This document shows positions 1 through 8,553 of a stretch of 64,000 bases of DNA, in pieces. Both the position numbers and the translations under genes were made by a program. This DNA is from an uncultured Eubacteriales bacterium (GTDB lineage: Bacteria > Bacillota > Clostridia > Oscillospirales > Acutalibacteraceae), in assembly GCA_948968885.1 (NCBI GenBank), contig CAREUR010000001.1:12263-76262 (forward strand). Reading direction: 5' to 3'. The notes under the pieces were generated by a model, which did not search any database, was not told where the DNA came from, and was given only the letters and a program-made list of their open reading frames with translations. Position 1 is the stretch's first letter; each line of letters starts with the position of its first letter.

Positions 1-2
1 TG

Positions 3-611
3 CATTTTTTGATTTCTACCAACATTGGCGAAATTATCACTGTTTTGACCGCTTTTCTACTCAAGCTGCCCTCGCCTTTGCTGGCTATTCAGCTTTTGTG
101 GATAAATTTGGTTACCGACTCCTTCCCGGCTTTGGCGCTTGGTGTGGAGCCCGTTGACAACGAAATTATGAATCACAAGCCGCAGGGCAAAAACGCTGCA
201 CTTTTTTCTCGCGATGGTTGGCGCAAAATCGTCATTGAGGGCTGCTTTATTGGTGCAATTTCGTTTTTGGCTTTTAGCATTGGTCGCGTGTTTTTTGACG
301 TCTCTAAAACGCCCATAATCGGTCGCACTATGGCTTTTGCCGTTTTGAGTTTGTCTCAGCTTTTTCACTCCTTTAACGTTCGGAGCGAGAAGTCTTTGCT
401 CAAGATTGACATTCTCTCTAACATGAAGCTCGTTTACTCCTTCTTCCTTGGCATCATTCTGCAGGTTGCGGTCATTTCGGTGCCGGCTCTTGCCGTGATA
501 TTTAGGACCGCCAACTTGAACTTTGTGCAATGGCTGATTGTCGCGTTGCTTTCTGCCTCGCCCATACTGGTTGTTGAATGCGAAAAAATGCTCCTAAACC
601 GTAAATCATGA
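3..611 (+). CDS. P-type cation (Ca2+) ATPase, C-terminal part
   Basis: This is the last ~200 residues of a P2-type ATPase that pumps Ca2+ (or a related cation) across the membrane. The reading frame is open to the left edge, so the TTG at 9 is an internal codon and the true start lies outside the window. Near the left end it reads STNIGE, and at about residue 33 it has NLVTDSFPALALG, the M6 motif whose Asn, Thr and Asp coordinate Ca2+ in SERCA-type pumps. Several hydrophobic helices follow, ending in a short basic tail (LLNRKS). The catalytic domain with the phosphorylated Asp is not in view, so the ion is inferred from the family only. Confidence 0.88.
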   Translation, partial: HFLISTNIGEIITVLTAFLLKLPSPLLAIQLLWINLVTDSFPALALGVEPVDNEIMNHKPQGKNAALFSRDGWRKIVIEGCFIGAISFLAFSIGRVFFDVSKTPIIGRTMAFAVLSLSQLFHSFNVRSEKSLLKIDILSNMKLVYSFFLGIILQVAVISVPALAVIFRTANLNFVQWLIVALLSASPILVVECEKMLLNRKS

Positions 612-728
612 CGCTATTAAGATTTGCTATACATATTTACAAACGTGTCTGCGACCTTTAAACAGCATTGGCACGGGACTTTTAGCCTCTCCAAAATTTT
701 GATTTTGATATTTTGCTATACAATATGC

Positions 729-757
729 TTTACAAAATCGGTTGAGTGTAGTATAAT
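729..757 (+). promoter_or_regulatory. Promoter for rpsO-pnp
   Basis: TTTACA at 729-734, a 17-base spacer and a perfect TATAAT at 752-757. It lies about 100 bases upstream of rpsO with no gene between. Confidence 0.75.
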
Positions 758-763
758 TAAGGA

Positions 764-857
764 GACCTAATTCACGGATTAAGGATACCGCCCGTTGGGG
801 TGCTTGCCCGCCTTATTCTGTGTTTTATGGATTATTTTTTGAAAAAGGTGAGGCAAC
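764..857 (+). promoter_or_regulatory. rpsO 5' leader, possible S15 autoregulatory structure
   Basis: About 95 transcribed bases precede rpsO. They hold a GC-rich core (roughly 788-816) flanked by TAAGG and CCTTA, which can pair, with CCC/GGG runs inside. S15 is known to repress its own translation through leader structures in several bacteria. Here the link rests on position and pairing only; I do not recognise a specific consensus. Confidence 0.3.
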
Positions 858-1121
858 ATGTTAAAGTCGGAAAAAACTTCTATTATTGAGACTTATGCTA
901 TGCACGAGGGCGACACCGGTTCGCCAGAGGTTCAAATTGCTCTTTTGACTAAGCGAATTAACGATTTGAACGATCATTTGAAGATTCACAAAAAAGATCA
1001 TCACTCTAGGCGTGGCCTTTTGAAGATGGTTGGTCAGAGAAGAAATTTGCTTGGCTATTTGATGAAGTCTGATATTGAGCGGTACCGCGCTATTATTGCT
1101 AAACTTGGTATTCGTAAATAA
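858..1121 (+). CDS. rpsO: 30S ribosomal protein S15
   Basis: 87 aa, the normal size for S15, a primary 16S rRNA binder in the platform of the small subunit. Diagnostic segments are [16 protein letters not shown] (about residues 16-31), [16 protein letters not shown] (about 48-63) and LLGYL. ATG start after a GGTGAGG site. It is followed by pnp, the classical rpsO-pnp arrangement, and driven by the promoter at 729-757. Confidence 0.97.
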   Translation: MLKSEKTSIIETYAMHEGDTGSPEVQIALLTKRINDLNDHLKIHKKDHHSRRGLLKMVGQRRNLLGYLMKSDIERYRAIIAKLGIRK

Positions 1122-1136
1122 TTTTTTCTTGAGAGG

Positions 1137-1166
1137 GCAGGTGACTTTTGCGTCATCTGCTTATCC
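1137..1166 (+). other. Hairpin between rpsO and pnp
   Basis: GCAGGTGAC (1137-1145) pairs with GTCATCTGC (1152-1160) around a 6-base loop, with one G-U pair. The T run comes only after a TTATCCG interval, so it is a weak terminator at best. It may be a partial terminator or a processing site, as RNase III cleaves between rpsO and pnp in Escherichia coli. Confidence 0.4.
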
Positions 1167-1352
1167 GTTTTTGGCGGTATTGCTGGAGTTTTCTTTGTTT
1201 TTATTTGCCTAGAACATCTGATATAAATCCCGGTTTTAGCAGTGAAACGTGTGTTTTAAGCTGGTTTTGCTCGATTTAACATAGGTTTTATTGCTAAGCC
1301 CTCCTTATGGATTTATGTTTGGATGTTGAATAAATTTTTTTGGAGGTCTTTT

Positions 1353-3452
1353 ATGTTCGAAAATTACAGAGTTTTTAAAACCGATTTTGCCGGCCGTCCG
1401 CTTGTTGTTGAGGCTGGCAAGATGGCACAGCTTGCTAACGGCGCTTGTTTGGTGCGGTATGGCGAGACGGTTGTTAATGTGGCTGTTACGGCCACTGCTG
1501 AGTCGCGCGAGGGAATTGACTTTTTTCCTTTGTCGGTTGATTTTGAAGAGAAGATGTACGCTGTGGGGCGGATTCCGGGTTCTTTTTTACGCCGTGAGGG
1601 GCGTCCTAGCGAGAAGGCTATTTTGGTTTCTCGTGTTATTGACCGGCCTATTCGTCCGCTTTTTCCTAAGGACATGCGCAACGATGTTTCTGTGGTGTGC
1701 ACTGTTATGTCGGTTGACCCGGATTGCTCTCCTGAAATCGCCGCTATGGTCGGCACTTCCATTGCTTTGAGCATTTCGGATATTCCTTGGAATGGCCCCA
1801 TTTCGGGCGTTAGCGTTGGTTTGATTAATGGTGAGTTTATTATTAATCCTGACGCTGAGCAGCGGAAGATATCTCAGATGGCCGTTACGGTGGCTTCTAC
1901 CGACAGTCGGATTGCTATGATTGAAGCCGGCGCCAACGAAGTTGACGACGAGACTATGTTTAACGGCATCATGGCGGGGCACGAGGTGAATCAGCAGATT
2001 ATTGCTTTTATTAAGGGGATTCGCGATGAGATTGGCAAGGCGAAGTTCGCTTACACCTCGGCTGACCCGGACGCTGCTATGCTTGAGGCGATTAAAAATT
2101 TTGCTTGTGAGGATCTGAAAGTTGCTCTTGACACCGACGATAAGAAGGTTCGCGATGACCGTCTTGGCCTGATATATCAGAAGGTTCACGAGCACTTTGC
2201 ACAGACTTACCCGGACGCTGAGGCTTTGATCGACGAATGTATGTATCGTGCGCAAAAGAGTATTGTTCGGCGCTGGCTTTTGGACGAGCAAAAGCGTGTG
2301 GATGGCCGGGGAATGGACGAGATTCGTCCTTTAGCTGCAGAGGTTTCTCTTTTACCGCGCGCGCATGGTTCTGGACTGTTTACTCGCGGGCAGACTCAGG
2401 TTTTGACCGTGGCTACTTTGGGCTCGATCGGCGATGAACAGCTTTTGGACGGCATCGATGGCGAGGTCGAAAAGCGTTATATGCATCACTATAATTTTCC
2501 ATCCTTCTCCGTTGGCGAAACTAGGCCGAGCCGTGGCCCTGGTCGCCGCGAAATTGGGCATGGCGCCTTGGCTGAGCGCGCTTTGGTTCCGGTTATTCCC
2601 TCTATTGACGAGTTTCCTTATACTATTCGCTTGGTCTCGGAGGTCGTCTCTTCTAACGGGTCGACTTCTCAGGGTTCCGTTTGTGGCTCTACGCTGGCTT
2701 TGATGGACGCTGGTGTGCCTATAACCGCCCCTGTTGCGGGGATTTCTTGCGGGCTTATTACCGAGGGCGACCGTTTTATGACCATGGTGGACATTCAGGG
2801 ACTGGAGGACTTTTTTGGCGACATGGACTTCAAGGTCGCCGGAACTCACCGCGGCATCACCGCTATTCAGATGGATCTTAAGATCGATGGCTTGACGCCG
2901 GCTATTATTAAGGAGGCTCTTTTTAAAACTCACCGAGCTCGCGATTATATCTTGGACGAGGTCATGCTGAAGGTTATTGATCGCCCACGCGCTGAGCTTT
3001 CTCCTTATGCGCCTAAGATGCTTTCTACTGTGATTGATATTGAGAAGATCCGCGATGTTATCGGCTCTGGCGGGAAGGTCGTGCAAAAAATTTGCTTGGA
3101 CTGCGACGTTAAAATCGATATTGAGGACGACGGGCGCGTGTTTATTTCTGCGCTGGACCTTGACAACTGCCGCCGCGCCTTGGCTATTATTGAGTCCATT
3201 GTTAAGGACCCGCAAGTTGGCGACATTTACACCGGGCGCGTTAGCCGGATTATGGATTTTGGCGCCTTTGTTGAGTTTGCTCCGGGAAAGGAAGGCCTTT
3301 GCCATATTTCTCAGCTGGACACCAAGCGCGCCGAGAAGGTCACGGACACCGTTAAGGTCGGGGACGAGATTATTGTTAAGATTACCGAGATTGACGACAA
3401 GGGCCGCGTGAATTTGTCGCGCAAGGCCGCCCTTCTTGACAAGAATTCTTAG
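1353..3452 (+). CDS. pnp: Polyribonucleotide nucleotidyltransferase (PNPase)
   Basis: 699 aa. Trimeric exoribonuclease that degrades RNA phosphorolytically 3' to 5'. Two RNase PH-like domains are visible (first from about residue 5; second from about 300, with FTRGQTQVL and GSTSQGSVCGSTLALMDAG). A KH domain follows with the GSGG loop (about residue 563) and then an S1 domain starting near GDIYTGRVSRIMDFGAFVEF. The ATG at 1353 has TGGAGG eight bases upstream and gives the usual N-terminus MFENYRVFK; an in-frame ATG at 1323 has no ribosome site and is rejected. It is read from the rpsO promoter and ends in a strong terminator. Confidence 0.97.
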   Translation: MFENYRVFKTDFAGRPLVVEAGKMAQLANGACLVRYGETVVNVAVTATAESREGIDFFPLSVDFEEKMYAVGRIPGSFLRREGRPSEKAILVSRVIDRPIRPLFPKDMRNDVSVVCTVMSVDPDCSPEIAAMVGTSIALSISDIPWNGPISGVSVGLINGEFIINPDAEQRKISQMAVTVASTDSRIAMIEAGANEVDDETMFNGIMAGHEVNQQIIAFIKGIRDEIGKAKFAYTSADPDAAMLEAIKNFACEDLKVALDTDDKKVRDDRLGLIYQKVHEHFAQTYPDAEALIDECMYRAQKSIVRRWLLDEQKRVDGRGMDEIRPLAAEVSLLPRAHGSGLFTRGQTQVLTVATLGSIGDEQLLDGIDGEVEKRYMHHYNFPSFSVGETRPSRGPGRREIGHGALAERALVPVIPSIDEFPYTIRLVSEVVSSNGSTSQGSVCGSTLALMDAGVPITAPVAGISCGLITEGDRFMTMVDIQGLEDFFGDMDFKVAGTHRGITAIQMDLKIDGLTPAIIKEALFKTHRARDYILDEVMLKVIDRPRAELSPYAPKMLSTVIDIEKIRDVIGSGGKVVQKICLDCDVKIDIEDDGRVFISALDLDNCRRALAIIESIVKDPQVGDIYTGRVSRIMDFGAFVEFAPGKEGLCHISQLDTKRAEKVTDTVKVGDEIIVKITEIDDKGRVNLSRKAALLDKNS

Positions 3453-3481
3453 ATTTTTTAAAATGCTAATACGCTTAAAAG

Positions 3482-3525
3482 GTCGTGTGCAGGCAATGTT
3501 CTGCATACGGCTTTTATCTTTTGGC
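3482..3525 (+). terminator. Rho-independent terminator after pnp
   Basis: 11-bp stem 3482-3492 / 3501-3511 (two G-U pairs), 8-base loop, followed by a T-rich tail. Confidence 0.75.
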
Positions 3526-3572
3526 TTTATAGCTGTGTTGACAAATTTTGCCTCTTTTTTACATCCCGCCCG

Positions 3573-3581
3573 TGCTATAAT
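3573..3581 (+). promoter_or_regulatory. Extended -10 promoter for the 3634 gene
   Basis: TGC immediately before a perfect TATAAT (3576-3581). No good -35 stands 17 bases upstream; a TTGACA at 3538 is too far away to match it. Placed between the pnp terminator and the next gene. Confidence 0.45.
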
Positions 3582-3633
3582 CTTGCTTAACTCAAGGCTG
3601 GCACCAGTCCGGCCGCCAGAAAGGAACAAGTTT

Positions 3634-4533
3634 ATGGAGCAGGAAAAATCAAAGGTTAGCGAATATCACGCGGACTACCGTAGCGCCGGCAAGACCGTCG
3701 TCAAGGCCGCCACCATTACAAGCTCAACGCCAGCAAGGTCAGGGTTAACGTGGCGACACGCAGAAAAAGTACAAGAAAATTTAGCTCAAACACGGGTGCG
3801 CTCTCCTAAACCTCGTCAAAATGCCCGTTCTAAGCCTTCTGATCGCGGCACTATTAAAATTTCTCAAAAAACTAGGCATCAGATCAACATCTATCGATTT
3901 CTTTTTGCTGGTGTGACTATGATCCTCGCTATTGTGGGCATTATCATCTTGCTCTCGGCTGTAAACCGTACCAGCTCGGTCATTAGCGATTCCTCCACTT
4001 ACGCCAAGTACAACAATTACATTGCACCGGTCGTTATGCATGATCCCGCTCCCTTTGCCTCCCCGCAGGATGCCGATTCTGACATGGTTGTCTCCTCCTG
4101 CATTTGGCGAAATCTCCTTCAGAACGGTGCGGAGGGCTACAAGGAGTTCGACGATCAGGGACTAACACTCATGCCGGTTGCAGACGTGCAACGTGCCGCG
4201 GTAGATTTATTCGGCAGTGCGGACATCATAAATTGTTCTGGTGACATTTTCGGCGCATTTTATTCGCACACGGCGGGCGAGGACAATTTTCACATCAGCT
4301 CGATCAGCAACGCGGGGACGTTTTTGCCGCATATTGAAGAAATTCTCGAAAAAAAAGACGAGCTGATTTTGACAGTGTCGTACTTGTCGCGAGAAGATAA
4401 ATTTTTGAGCCCCGGCGAAGAGAAGGCGCCCGCACCCACGCCAGTCAAGCAAATGGTATACAAGCTGAAGCTCGGCGCAGACACCGACAAATACTACATC
4501 TCATCGATAGAACCCGTGAAAACTCAGATCTGA
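3634..4533 (+). CDS. Membrane-anchored protein of unknown function
   Basis: 299 aa, family not recognised. The first ~90 residues are basic and low in structure. One transmembrane helix follows (about residues 95-115, MILAIVGIIILLSAV), and then an outward-facing domain of about 185 residues with CIWRNLL and a lone pair of cysteines. The layout suggests a single-pass protein with the soluble part outside the cytoplasm. The ATG at 3634 follows AGAAAGG. Earlier in-frame starts would run through the pnp terminator and are rejected. It converges almost end to end with the minus-strand gene at 4536. No function is proposed. Confidence 0.7.
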   Translation: MEQEKSKVSEYHADYRSAGKTVVKAATITSSTPARSGLTWRHAEKVQENLAQTRVRSPKPRQNARSKPSDRGTIKISQKTRHQINIYRFLFAGVTMILAIVGIIILLSAVNRTSSVISDSSTYAKYNNYIAPVVMHDPAPFASPQDADSDMVVSSCIWRNLLQNGAEGYKEFDDQGLTLMPVADVQRAAVDLFGSADIINCSGDIFGAFYSHTAGEDNFHISSISNAGTFLPHIEEILEKKDELILTVSYLSREDKFLSPGEEKAPAPTPVKQMVYKLKLGADTDKYYISSIEPVKTQI

Positions 4534-4535
4534 CC

Positions 4536-4937
4536 TCAAATTATCAGGTACATAAGCGCCAAAATCAGGCTCAGGTCGCTGCTTTCGTTCACCAGAATCA
4601 GTATCAAAACCAAAACGAGGCTCTTTTCCCTATCATTCAACAGCGCAGAAAAAATGTTCATTTTGCCGTTTGTTTTAGCCAAAATTTGTTTACCATTAGT
4701 ATTTTCGTTTAGATTATTTACGTTTTGTATTAAATCTGGGTCTTTCGTTTGTGCCGAAGTATCGCCATTATGTCTGCATTCTTGCTGATGTTTCGGATTT
4801 TCTGTTTTATTTAATTCAATATGCTTTTCACCCGCCGCGAGGCTTTGTTTGGCGCGCTTTTGCATCTCTTGCACCCGCCGAACCGCCTCCTGCTGCATTT
4901 TTTGCATCTCTTCCATGCTTTCAAAATTACTCTTCAT
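4536..4937 (-). CDS. Unknown small protein with hydrophobic C-terminus
   Basis: 133 aa, third gene of a minus-strand trio. The N-terminus is a charged helix rich in Met, Gln and Glu (MEEMQKMQQEAVRRVQEMQKRA). The middle is polar and Asn-rich. The last ~40 residues (from about NIFSALLNDREKS) are strongly hydrophobic, ending LILALMYLII. This charged-helix plus hydrophobic-tail plan resembles uncharacterised Clostridia proteins I recall without a name. ATG with GAGG upstream. No role is assigned. Confidence 0.65.
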   Translation of the reverse strand: MKSNFESMEEMQKMQQEAVRRVQEMQKRAKQSLAAGEKHIELNKTENPKHQQECRHNGDTSAQTKDPDLIQNVNNLNENTNGKQILAKTNGKMNIFSALLNDREKSLVLVLILILVNESSDLSLILALMYLII

Positions 4938-4978
4938 AAGTTACCTCGTTTACCGTCATCTCGCCCGGCTTGTGGCCG

Positions 4979-5350
4979 TCAAAAGAGCCCTTGGCTTTTT
5001 AGCACCGGCAAAAGCTTGAGCATCTGCAGCATTTTTATCGATTTATCCAGCTTTGCCTGCCGATGTTCGCTCAGGTGCGGCCGGAGCGCCTGCAGGAGCC
5101 TTGTGTTGTCATCTTCCTTGCTTGCGGTGGACAGCAGTGGCATCAGCTTCATTATGGTTTGGAGCATTTCTACTGACGCTGTATCGTGTGCTGTTGGGGA
5201 CTCTTCCGATTCTGCTTGGGATTTGCCCTCCTTGGGCTGATCCTCCTGTCCCTCTTTGCCCTCCGACAATAGGCCGCTTAGATTTTTTATTTTCTCCATG
5301 TTTTCTTTGCTCGCAAGTAGCCCCATCAGCTTTTCTGTTAGTTCGTCCAT
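4979..5350 (-). CDS. Unknown helical protein, middle of the trio
   Basis: 123 aa, begins immediately after the stop of the preceding gene, so the two are almost surely co-translated. Predicted mainly helical: an N-terminal helix (MDELTEKLMGLLASKENMEK), an acidic Gln/Glu/Ser linker (about residues 32-60), and a C-terminal helical half with LQTIMKLMPLLS and RPHLSEHRQAKLDKSIKML. No signal peptide, no transmembrane helix, no catalytic motif recognised. Confidence 0.65.
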   Translation of the reverse strand: MDELTEKLMGLLASKENMEKIKNLSGLLSEGKEGQEDQPKEGKSQAESEESPTAHDTASVEMLQTIMKLMPLLSTASKEDDNTRLLQALRPHLSEHRQAKLDKSIKMLQMLKLLPVLKSQGLF

Positions 5351-5608
5351 TTATTTTTCTCCCAGCAGCTTTTGTATCAGCTTTTGCGCCTGCGGCGTGG
5401 CCAAGATCTTATTTGCCATGCCTTTGTCCGACAATATCTTTTTTATTTTTTGCGCGTCGTCTTGCTTCAGGCTCCCTAACAAATTCTCTATATTGCCCTC
5501 TTTGGTGGCTTTCTCTAGCTCTTTGGGGCTTTTGCCTAGCTTGTTTGCCACGGATTTTAGCAGACTATCGGCGCTTGGACTCTTGGCGTTGTTGTTCTCG
5601 CTTGCCAT
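5351..5608 (-). CDS. Unknown small helical protein, first of the trio
   Basis: 85 aa. The ATG at 5608 lies seven bases after an AGAGGTG site; a longer version starting at 5647 has none. The sequence is lysine-rich and helical, with KLGKSPKELEKATKEGN, LLGSLKQDDAQKIKKILSD and a C-terminal PQAQKLIQKLLGEK. I recall similar unnamed proteins from Clostridia but no function. It heads a three-gene minus-strand unit (5608 to 4536). Confidence 0.68.
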   Translation of the reverse strand: MASENNNAKSPSADSLLKSVANKLGKSPKELEKATKEGNIENLLGSLKQDDAQKIKKILSDKGMANKILATPQAQKLIQKLLGEK

Positions 5609-5669
5609 TCTGATCACCTCTTTTACATGGTATGTCGCCCCCGCCAAAAGTATGAAACTTTATGCGCGT

Positions 5670-5698
5670 TTGCAAAATATCAAAATTTCGGCTATACT
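5670..5698 (+). promoter_or_regulatory. Promoter for the glycosyltransferase gene
   Basis: TTGCAA (5670-5675), 17-base spacer, TATACT (5693-5698), about 50 bases before the start at 5748. Confidence 0.7.
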
Positions 5699-5747
5699 TA
5701 GTCCTAGATTACCCGGTTTTTTGGCGGTAAGAAAGGATTTTTAAGCT

Positions 5748-6920
5748 ATGAAAATCGCGCTTTTTTCAGATACCTTCGCTCCAGAAATAAACGGCGTGGC
5801 TATCCACGTGGCCGCCCTCAAAGAGGGGCTTGAGAGCCTTGGTCACGAGGTTTTGGTTGTTACCACTAACCCTAAGAATACCACTACGTTCGAGGAGCAC
5901 GGCGTTTTACATTGTCCGAGCATAAAATTAAAGCGGATTTACGGCTACGGTCTCTCTATGCCCATCAATATGCGGCAATACCATATTATTAAAAAGTTCG
6001 CGCCCGATGTGATTCATATTCACACTGAGTTTGGAATCGGGCTGTTTGGCATCTTGGTTTCTAAGCTCCTAAAGCGCCCGGTTGTCTACACTCTGCACAC
6101 CATTTACGACGACTACGTTTACTATGTTGTGCCCAAGCCCCTTGTTAAGACCGGTCAGCGCATTTTTTACAAGTATATTCGGTCTCTTTACCGGCGCGCT
6201 ACCGTTATTACGGGGCCTTCGCCCAAAAGTCACGAGTACCTCTCGCGCGCGGGGATTTCTCAGAACGTTGAGATTATCCCTAACCCCGTTGACGTTGACC
6301 GCTTTTCGCCCGAAAATGTCACGCCTTCGGACATTGCTAGGGTTCGGGAGAAGTACAGCATTCCGGCTGACGCTTTTGTCGGCTGCATTGTCTCGCGCGT
6401 TGGCAAGGAGAAGAGCATCGATATTTTGATTAATTATATCGAGAAATACGCCAAGATTAACGATAAGTTCAGGTTTTTAGTCATTGGTGACGGCCCCGCT
6501 AAGGTTGACTTAGAAAAGCAGGCCAAAAAGTTGGGGATTGGCGATATAATTATATTTACGGGCAAGATTCCAAACTCCGAGCTTTTGCCTTACTACGCTG
6601 CCTGCGACGTTTTCTTGACCGCTTCGTTATCCGACACAAACTCGATATCTATGCTCGAGGCGATGTCTATGGGCTTGCCGATAATTCAGCGTGACGATCC
6701 GATAAACAAAGGCCAGGTTGTGGAGAACATCAACGGATTCATCTTTAACGGCGAGGCCAGCTTTGTCAAAAAGTTGGACTTGGTTTACAATATGCCCCCG
6801 CAGCGGCGCTGCGAACTAAAGGCTCGCGTTCGAAACAGCGTGATTCACAGCAACACCAAAAATAATATGGCGGTCAAGATTGTTGACGTTTACAACCATG
6901 CCATTGAGATATTTGCGTGA
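5748..6920 (+). CDS. GT4-family glycosyltransferase, probably diacylglycerol-type
   Basis: 390 aa, GT-B fold. The N-terminus MKIALFSDTFAPEINGVAIHV is typical of the GT4 branch that transfers sugars from nucleotide-sugar donors to diacylglycerol or mannosyl lipids. HIHTEFGIGLFG (about residue 90) and the C-terminal donor-site region (VIGDGPAKVDLE, about 245-256) are present. The usual E-x7-E donor motif reads D-x7-E here (SDTNSISMLEA), a conservative change at the first position. ATG start after AAGAAAGG. It is cytoplasmic or peripheral to the membrane; the exact acceptor cannot be told from sequence. Confidence 0.88.
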   Translation: MKIALFSDTFAPEINGVAIHVAALKEGLESLGHEVLVVTTNPKNTTTFEEHGVLHCPSIKLKRIYGYGLSMPINMRQYHIIKKFAPDVIHIHTEFGIGLFGILVSKLLKRPVVYTLHTIYDDYVYYVVPKPLVKTGQRIFYKYIRSLYRRATVITGPSPKSHEYLSRAGISQNVEIIPNPVDVDRFSPENVTPSDIARVREKYSIPADAFVGCIVSRVGKEKSIDILINYIEKYAKINDKFRFLVIGDGPAKVDLEKQAKKLGIGDIIIFTGKIPNSELLPYYAACDVFLTASLSDTNSISMLEAMSMGLPIIQRDDPINKGQVVENINGFIFNGEASFVKKLDLVYNMPPQRRCELKARVRNSVIHSNTKNNMAVKIVDVYNHAIEIFA

Positions 6921-6959
6921 AGTGTTTTTCGATTTTAGAAAATAAGTGGGTGTGAGAAA

Positions 6960-7943
6960 ATGATTATGAACAAAAAAAGAAGAAAGCTTTTGGCTATCCT
7001 CTCGGCTTGCACAGCCCTAATTCTTATTATCTTGCTTGCTATTGGCAACTATTTTTTTGACTACGCTCTTGTGCGAAAAGGCGATGCTACCGATGGCGCG
7101 AACCGCGAAGTTGAGTCCAGCGCCGTTTCTTCGGCTCAGAGCCTTATTTTAAAAAATTACGAAAGCCAAGTCGAGGCTACCAACGATTGGCTTAAAACCG
7201 TCGACAGGAAGGATGTTTTTGTGACGTCTAAGGATAATCTTCGGCTGCACGGAGTTAAATTTCGTGCCAGCGCCAATTCCCACAACTACGCCATTGTCGT
7301 GCATGGGTACTCTAGCAGCTGCCGCCACGTCTTTGATCTCGCGCAACATTATCAGACCCACAGCTACAACGTTGTTACGCCTGATCTGCGCGCGTGCGGC
7401 GAGAGCGAGGGCAGCTACATCGGCATGGGCTGGCTGGACAAAGACGATATTCTAATTTGGATTTCATCAATTTTGGACGAGGACCCCGAGGCTAAAATCG
7501 TGCTGCATGGCGTCTCTATGGGCGCTGCCACTGTTATGATGCTCAGCGGCGAGAAGCTGCCTAAAAACGTGGTTGCAATCATTGAAGACTGCGGATACAC
7601 TCGCGTTGATGAGGTTTTTTCGTCCGAGTTAAAGCTTCGGTTCAATTTGCCTCCCTTCCCGATTATAAATTTTGCCAGTCTTGTCGCCAAGCTTCGCGCC
7701 GGATACAGCTTTGAGGAGGCTTCTAGTCTGGAGCAAATCAAAAAAGCAAGCGTTCCCATCTTGTTTATCCACGGTTCGCTCGACGATTTCATTCCGCTAG
7801 AGATGTGCCATCGGCTATACGATGCGGCTGATTGCAAAAAAGAAAAGCTCATAATAGATGGCGCCGGACATAATCAAAGTCGATTTTTGCAGCCGGACGA
7901 ATACTATCAAGCGGTGTTCGATTTTATTGGCAACAACGTCTAA
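6960..7943 (+). CDS. Membrane-anchored alpha/beta hydrolase
   Basis: 327 aa. One N-terminal transmembrane segment (about residues 8-30) anchors an extracytoplasmic alpha/beta hydrolase domain. It shows the oxyanion region VVHGYSSSCRH (about 102-112), the nucleophile elbow HGVSMG (about 181-186, Ser in G-x-S-x-G), the acid in HGSLDDFIP (about 274) and the histidine in GAGHNQS. This matches the YqkD-like group of putative serine peptidases/esterases; the substrate is unknown. Two ATGs (6960, 6966) are close together. It follows the glycosyltransferase by 39 bases, so it is probably in the same transcript, and is ended by the bidirectional terminator. Confidence 0.87.
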   Translation: MIMNKKRRKLLAILSACTALILIILLAIGNYFFDYALVRKGDATDGANREVESSAVSSAQSLILKNYESQVEATNDWLKTVDRKDVFVTSKDNLRLHGVKFRASANSHNYAIVVHGYSSSCRHVFDLAQHYQTHSYNVVTPDLRACGESEGSYIGMGWLDKDDILIWISSILDEDPEAKIVLHGVSMGAATVMMLSGEKLPKNVVAIIEDCGYTRVDEVFSSELKLRFNLPPFPIINFASLVAKLRAGYSFEEASSLEQIKKASVPILFIHGSLDDFIPLEMCHRLYDAADCKKEKLIIDGAGHNQSRFLQPDEYYQAVFDFIGNNV

Positions 7944-7969
7944 ACAAAGCCATTTTTAACTCTAAAAAA

Positions 7970-8006
7970 TAAAAAATCCCTGAGATAAATCAGGGGTTCT
8001 TTTTTA
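7970..8006. terminator. Bidirectional terminator
   Basis: CCCTGA (7978-7983) pairs with TCAGGG (7990-7995), with a T run on the + side and an A run on the other. It serves both the + hydrolase and the converging minus gene. Confidence 0.8.
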
Positions 8007-8456
8007 TTGTGCGCCATTTTTTAAATTTTGTCGAGTCTTTCTCAAGTCCGCCACGGCGCCGGTTAGCGTCTCGTCCGTGTGCTTTATTACGTCGTCTATA
8101 TACTCGTTCGTCGCCTGCTTCATCTCGCGGGCCTTCATCTTGGCCGCCAGCACCACTTCCTCCGCCATCTTTTGCGCCTGCTTTACGATTTCGTCCCGCT
8201 CCACCATGTACTTTGCCTTTTTCTCGGCCGCGTTTACAATCGATTCGGCTTCCTCTTTGGCTTCGCTAATAATTTGCGAGCGGTCTGCGATAATAGCCTT
8301 AGCTTGCCGCAGTTCATTTGGCAGCTCGTCGCGGATTTCGCTTATTAAATCCCGCACTCTCTCAATGTTTATGAGGCCTTTGCCCCCCGTCAGCGGCAAG
8401 TTCCACGCTTCCTTCGTCAGCTCCTCCAGCTCTTCCAAAATCTCTTCAACCCGCAC
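8004..8456 (-). CDS. Coiled-coil protein, ATP-synthase-stalk-like, unknown role
   Basis: 150 aa, almost entirely helical. A short N-terminal module (about residues 1-35 with a Pro/Gly-Gly loop) is followed by a long charged coiled coil (about 40-150) rich in Ala, Glu and Lys, such as ISEAKEEAESIVNAAEKKAK. Such proteins are often labelled ATPase or V-type subunit H because stalk subunits have the same composition. In Clostridia relatives sit beside rsmD and coaD. Here it follows rsmD by about 100 bases and coaD is absent from that spot. I see no catalytic motif and no membrane helix. Confidence 0.75.
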   Translation of the reverse strand: MRVEEILEELEELTKEAWNLPLTGGKGLINIERVRDLISEIRDELPNELRQAKAIIADRSQIISEAKEEAESIVNAAEKKAKYMVERDEIVKQAQKMAEEVVLAAKMKAREMKQATNEYIDDVIKHTDETLTGAVADLRKTRQNLKNGAQ

Positions 8457-8553
8457 TCTGATCTCCTCCTTTACGATTTTCGCAGTTTTGTTTTCTATTT
8501 TTAAGAATACTCGAAACCGCGCTCAAAATCAAGAATATTCTTTTTTCGCAAAA

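Noticed and set aside
2352..3629. 425-codon open frame on the minus strand across pnp
   Set aside because: It runs antisense to the well-supported PNPase gene and its composition is that of a complementary-strand shadow; no ribosome site or domain.
3436..3633. N-terminal extension of the 3634 membrane protein
   Set aside because: It would be translated through the pnp terminator and lacks a ribosome site; the ATG at 3634 has one.
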